Position numbers and translations under genes: made by a program. 64,000 nucleotides of DNA. Origin: Sphingobium sp. CR2-8 (GTDB lineage: Bacteria; Pseudomonadota; Alphaproteobacteria; Sphingomonadales; Sphingomonadaceae). Shown piece by piece: positions 60,655 through 64,000 of the stretch. Location: the NCBI RefSeq assembly GCF_035818615.1, contig NZ_JAYKZY010000002.1, forward strand, positions 3,288,501 through 3,352,500, given 5' to 3'. Positions within the stretch are counted from its first letter, which is position 1. Every line of letters begins with the position of its first letter. The notes beneath the pieces are model-generated. The model ran no database searches. It was not told the origin of the DNA and saw only the letters and a program-made list of their open reading frames with translations.

Positions 60655-62427
60655 TCACGCCACGACGTCGAATGCCACGGTCAATCGCTCTCCGACAGTA
60701 AATGGCCGCGTTCCGTGAAACAGATAGCTAGGGAATAGCGCCAGGCGGCCGGGCTTTGGTTCGATCACTGCCAATGCTGGAATATCTAATGCCAGTTCGG
60801 CGGGTGGTGCGCCGATGTCGAGCCATCCGGCCTTCTCTTGCCCTCCGGACACAGGGGGCAAGGCGATGTAGCAGGCCGAACTCAGTACGCCTTCGGGATG
60901 GACGTGCTGCACATGAAAGCCGCCGCCGGTCAGTCGGACCGACCAGCTGCCGTAGAAGCTGAAAGGGCTGTTGCGAAAAGCGAGCAGTGGGTGCCGCGCA
61001 TCGGCCGCTGGAAGCGCGGCGCGATATAGGCCGATGGCATCGATCAAAAGCTGTTTCAAAGTGCCTATGGCTGGTTCATGACGGTCAAGCAGCCGACCAC
61101 GCGTCTGGGTTCCGCCCCGCAGCGACTGACCGATCGGATGAGCCTTGGCCCGATGCAACCCACGTAACGTATCGGCAAGATGCGTTAGCGCAGCGTCATC
61201 CATCGGCAAATCCTGCGTCGCGAAGAGGCCTGGCTGCATACATAGCCATTCATGGCGGGGATCATCCAGCAAGCGCCAGGCCAGCGACAGATGCGCCCAC
61301 GCGTTGACCGACCGCAAATCGCCCATCGCCATGGGTTTGAGCAACGCCACCGCTTTTTCGGGATCGCCGCTTCGCAAAGCATGGCGCCCGCGCGCGAGCC
61401 GCGCCTGCGGCGTATCGGGTACCGTGGCAAAGGCCTTGTCGGCACGTTTCAGATCGCCCGTTTCACCTGCCAGCACCGCTTCGGTCAGCGCCATATCGGC
61501 CGTCCACGCGATCATAGAACGCGCCCGATCGATCGCAGCTAACGCGTCAGAATGTCGGTTTCCACGCGCAAGACATTGCCAATGGGCCATATGCAGCACC
61601 GGATCGCGCGGATGGCGGATGATGGCTCGGGCATATCCGGCTGCAAAATCCGTGTCGCCCGCCTCCGATAGCATACGTGCCAGACTATCCTGTCCCTTCA
61701 ACCATAACGGATTACGGTCCACGGCATCCGCCAGCATCGCAATTCCCCCGTTCATCCCTGCGGCTTCCAGCTCTTCCGCCATCCCCATCGCCAGTTCGGG
61801 ATCGTCCGGCGCCGTCGATATGGCTTGGCGATACCAGGCAATCGCATCCTCCTCGCGACCGCTTTCTGCGGCAATCCGGGCGCGCCCGTGCAGCGCAGCC
61901 GTGCAGCTAGGGTTGAGTGTCAGCGCCGTCGCAAATTCAACATCGGCCTCCCGCCGTCGGCCGAGCAGCCGCAACGCCGCTCCACGCGTCGTGCGTGCGG
62001 AGATATTGCGAGGGTCCGCAGCAATTAGGAGGTTCAGTTCGCTCAGACTATCATCAAGACGCCCCAGTGCCTGCAACGTGATCGCCTTGTTGAGCCGAGC
62101 ATCCATGAAAGCTGGTGCAGCAGCCAGCGCGCGATCATAGTGGACGAGCGCCCCCGCAGCATCGCCAGCGGCATCCAGCAAATTGGCGTAATTATTGTTG
62201 ATTTGCGGGTCATTCGGCGTCTGCGTAAGAGCCCTTGCAAAAACCGCGCGCGCTTGCGCTGTGCGGCCGGCCTTGCTTTCGACCAGAGCAAGCAGGTGCA
62301 ATACGGACGCATGTTCGCCCACAGCGCGTAATATCTGGAGGAGATTTGAACGGGCCGCGTCGAGGCGTGCATTGCGGAAATCGGTTTCGGCACGCGCAAA
62401 CAGCGCGTTGACATCAAGCATAGCCAT
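60655..62427 (-). CDS. TPR protein with C-terminal 2OG-Fe(II) oxygenase-like domain
   Basis: 590 residues from ATG at 62427 (GTG at 62451 would add eight). Residues about 10-400 are tetratricopeptide repeats, e.g. DPQINNNYANLLDAAGDAAGAL and ALAAAPAFMDARLNKAITLQALGRLDDSL (in parts). The C-terminal 110 residues look like a putative 2-oxoglutarate/Fe(II) oxygenase: FYGSWSVRLTGGGFHVQHVHPEG holds an HVH-type metal pair, and LFPSYLFHGTRPFTVGERLTVAFDV the distal His and Arg. Such TPR-oxygenase proteins often accompany TonB receptors in sphingomonads; a protein- or peptide-hydroxylase role is possible but unproven. Confidence 0.8.
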   Translation of the reverse strand: MAMLDVNALFARAETDFRNARLDAARSNLLQILRAVGEHASVLHLLALVESKAGRTAQARAVFARALTQTPNDPQINNNYANLLDAAGDAAGALVHYDRALAAAPAFMDARLNKAITLQALGRLDDSLSELNLLIAADPRNISARTTRGAALRLLGRRREADVEFATALTLNPSCTAALHGRARIAAESGREEDAIAWYRQAISTAPDDPELAMGMAEELEAAGMNGGIAMLADAVDRNPLWLKGQDSLARMLSEAGDTDFAAGYARAIIRHPRDPVLHMAHWQCLARGNRHSDALAAIDRARSMIAWTADMALTEAVLAGETGDLKRADKAFATVPDTPQARLARGRHALRSGDPEKAVALLKPMAMGDLRSVNAWAHLSLAWRLLDDPRHEWLCMQPGLFATQDLPMDDAALTHLADTLRGLHRAKAHPIGQSLRGGTQTRGRLLDRHEPAIGTLKQLLIDAIGLYRAALPAADARHPLLAFRNSPFSFYGSWSVRLTGGGFHVQHVHPEGVLSSACYIALPPVSGGQEKAGWLDIGAPPAELALDIPALAVIEPKPGRLALFPSYLFHGTRPFTVGERLTVAFDVVA

Positions 62428-62474
62428 GGCGTGCACGATGCCATTTCTCACCGTGCCCGTCTATCAGCAGCCTG

Positions 62475-63209
62475 TCATTTGTCGCGAAACCACCCCGTCA
62501 GCGCAAATCGTCCGGTCGGCGCAAAAGGCGGCACAAAACTGACATTGTGCCGCTGCGGCACCCGGAACAGGTTGAGCGTGTTGAACCGGGGGCGGAAGCC
62601 CGCGACGACATCACCATCCTCATCGTAGAAAAGAAGATAGCCGCCCCAGTCCGGCCGCCAGTCGAGCGCGCACATATTGAGCACATAGGCAACACGCCAT
62701 CCTTCCCCATCCTGGCTGTCGTCGTGCATCGCCAGGAAGTGATTGGGACCGAAAAAGGTGGCCTGGGCATCGGCCTTCAGCAGTTCAGGAATATCCGTGA
62801 CCTGACGGACAAGGTCCATCAAAGGCTGATCGTTGATATGTTCCAGAAGCAGATCCTGGGGACTTCCCGGGTTCCATTCTTCCTTATAGGCGTCCAGCAG
62901 CGGATATTGGGCATAGGCAAATCCGTAGTTCTGGCCGGTCATCACCTTGCCTACTTGTTGAAAGATGGCAGCCCGCTGCGGCGTGGGCATCTGGCTCAAT
63001 TCTGCCTGCCGCAGGCGCCGTGGTCCGTCCTCACCCTTCCACGCCAGACCCCATGGCGTCTGCCGGGCCAGAATGTCGTGCACTATTCGGGCCGACTGGT
63101 CGGTGAGTATGTTACGAATCTGGACGCGGCCATCCCGAACGAAGCGCTCGGCCAGCATTGCGCGGTCAAGCAGCGGATTGATCGCAAAAAGGGCGATGGG
63201 CTCAGGCAT
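62475..63209 (-). CDS. 2OG-Fe(II) oxygenase family protein
   Basis: 244 residues. Beta-helix core of prolyl-hydroxylase type: metal pair HDD in FLAMHDDSQDGEGWRVAYVLN (in parts; about residues 172-178), GGYLLFYDEDGDVV, and the distal region RHNVSFVPPFAPTGRFALTGWF, which holds the third metal His and the Arg that binds 2-oxoglutarate. The ATG at 63209 gives MPEPIALFAINPLL; the longer frame to 63299 is not supported. It is related to the divergent partial gene at 63306 and lies 47 bp upstream of the TPR-oxygenase gene on the same strand. Confidence 0.85.
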   Translation of the reverse strand: MPEPIALFAINPLLDRAMLAERFVRDGRVQIRNILTDQSARIVHDILARQTPWGLAWKGEDGPRRLRQAELSQMPTPQRAAIFQQVGKVMTGQNYGFAYAQYPLLDAYKEEWNPGSPQDLLLEHINDQPLMDLVRQVTDIPELLKADAQATFFGPNHFLAMHDDSQDGEGWRVAYVLNMCALDWRPDWGGYLLFYDEDGDVVAGFRPRFNTLNLFRVPQRHNVSFVPPFAPTGRFALTGWFRDK

Positions 63210-63305
63210 GGATCGACGCTGTTCCTTCGTGGTGGCGATAACGCTATCGTTCTTTGAACGTCGTCCAACCTTGCAATCCCGTGACTGGCTAGGCAACAAG
63301 CGATA

Positions 63306-64000
63306 GTGAAATTTGAATTGAACCCCAATCTGGATATTGCCGCCCTATCGCGCACATATGCAGATACCGGACGTGTCAGTATCCATGATTTTCTGGCCGG
63401 AAATGCAGCACAACAATTGCACGATGCGCTGCGCGCCCGGAATGACTGGATACAGATCCTCAATAGCAAAGAGAAAGTGATCGAACTTTCACGGGAGGTC
63501 CGCGCCAGCCTTAGTACGGAGCAGATGGGCGCGCTTGATGACGCCGTCCATGCCGACGCCCGTTATGGCTTTCAGTATCGCTACGAATCCATTCGTATTC
63601 CCGACGGCATTGATGATCGCATCCGTAGCAGCGATGTTCTGGCTAAGTTTGCCCGCTGGTTTTCGAGCGATACGCCCCTGGCGTTGGTGAAGGCGATTAC
63701 CGGCGAACAGGATATACTGTTCGCCGATGCGCAGGCTACAGCCTATTCACCGGGCGATTTTTTGACCGGCCATGATGACGCTGTCCCAGGCAAAGGCAGG
63801 CGCGCAGCCTATGTCTTTGGCCTGACGCCGGTCTGGCGCACCGAGTGGGGCGGGCTATTGCTGTTTCACGATGAAGGCAACGGAATGGTCGAGGGGATGA
63901 TTCCAGCCTTCAACCGCCTCAATCTTTTTGCGGTGCCGCAGATGCACAGCGTCTCGCCGATCAGCGCTGCTGCCGGTTATCGCCGCTACGCAATAACCGG
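63306..64000 (+). CDS. 2OG-Fe(II) oxygenase family protein (partial, cut by window end)
   Basis: Open frame from GTG at 63306 to the window end, 231 codons without a stop. It begins MKFELNPNLDIAALSRTYAD and aligns along its length with the divergent oxygenase at 62475: GRVSIHDFLAG versus GRVQIRNILTD, a shared DAQAT stretch before the metal site, LTGHDDAVPGKGRRAAYVFGL for the metal pair, WGGLLLFHDEG for the core strand, and FNRLNLFAVPQMHSVSPI with YRRYAITG at the end. About ten C-terminal residues are probably missing. No strong ribosome-binding site precedes the GTG; no ATG near the start fits better. Confidence 0.8.
   Translation, partial: MKFELNPNLDIAALSRTYADTGRVSIHDFLAGNAAQQLHDALRARNDWIQILNSKEKVIELSREVRASLSTEQMGALDDAVHADARYGFQYRYESIRIPDGIDDRIRSSDVLAKFARWFSSDTPLALVKAITGEQDILFADAQATAYSPGDFLTGHDDAVPGKGRRAAYVFGLTPVWRTEWGGLLLFHDEGNGMVEGMIPAFNRLNLFAVPQMHSVSPISAAAGYRRYAIT

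Noticed and set aside
1..64000. CRISPR array, tRNA, rRNA or prophage
   Set aside because: I saw no regularly spaced repeats, no cloverleaf or rRNA sequence and no phage structural genes.

Overview
This is a high-GC alphaproteobacterial chromosome segment, most likely from a sphingomonad (Sphingomonas, Sphingobium or Novosphingobium type). The pointers are large TonB-dependent receptors of the Caulobacter/Sphingomonas glycan class, a non-phosphorylative L-rhamnose pathway of the kind characterised in Sphingomonas, the small alphaproteobacterial DUF2093 protein beside xseA, and palindromic repeats of the kind common in sphingomonad genomes. No rRNA, tRNA, CRISPR array, prophage or intact transposon was recognised.

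Layout. 0-4.3 kb: a LysE/RhtB exporter and pheS-pheT. 4.4-8.4 kb: an enlarged phage-shock operon (minus strand: a 56-aa secreted peptide, pspA, pspB, pspC and four small one-pass coiled-coil proteins) read from a sigma-54-type promoter and divergent from its activator gene pspF. 8.5-14.3 kb: a 3-hydroxybutyryl-CoA dehydrogenase, then ybgC-tolQRAB-pal, in which tolB and pal each carry a one-base frameshift in a G or C run. 14.4-50 kb: a large rhamnogalacturonan-I (RG-I) utilisation locus. 50.5-56.6 kb: an acyltransferase, a helix-hairpin-helix membrane protein, purD, xseA, DUF2093 and M23 peptidase genes. 57-64 kb: a second TonB receptor, a decayed IS200/IS605 transposase gene and three 2-oxoglutarate/Fe(II) oxygenase-like genes, the last cut by the window end.

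How the RG-I locus works (inferred from families and gene order). A TonB receptor imports oligosaccharides. Two CE12 deacetylases, other esterases, a GH53 galactanase, a GH35 beta-galactosidase, GH43-like enzymes, a GH115 alpha-glucuronidase and a GH28 enzyme strip side chains and backbone. A GPH/MFS transporter carries products across the inner membrane, where a GH105 hydrolase splits unsaturated galacturonyl-rhamnose. The unsaturated galacturonate goes through KduI and KduD. L-rhamnose (RhaM, RhaT) is oxidised by an SDR dehydrogenase, a lactonase, RhmD, a second SDR and a FAH-family hydrolase to pyruvate plus L-lactate, and LutABC, encoded in the same block, oxidises the lactate. Thus both halves of the RG-I repeat disaccharide have a route here, although KDG kinase, KDPG aldolase and any RG lyase are not in the window.

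Regulation. Two IclR-type and one LacI-type regulators are present. A 15-bp palindrome close to TTCCA-CWATR-TGGRA recurs at ten places, all in promoter regions of this locus, and one copy sits on the -10 box of a near-consensus promoter that is followed by an intrinsic terminator before the first esterase gene. A third homopolymer frameshift lies in the GH35 gene; together with tolB and pal this suggests base-call errors in the source assembly rather than three dead genes.
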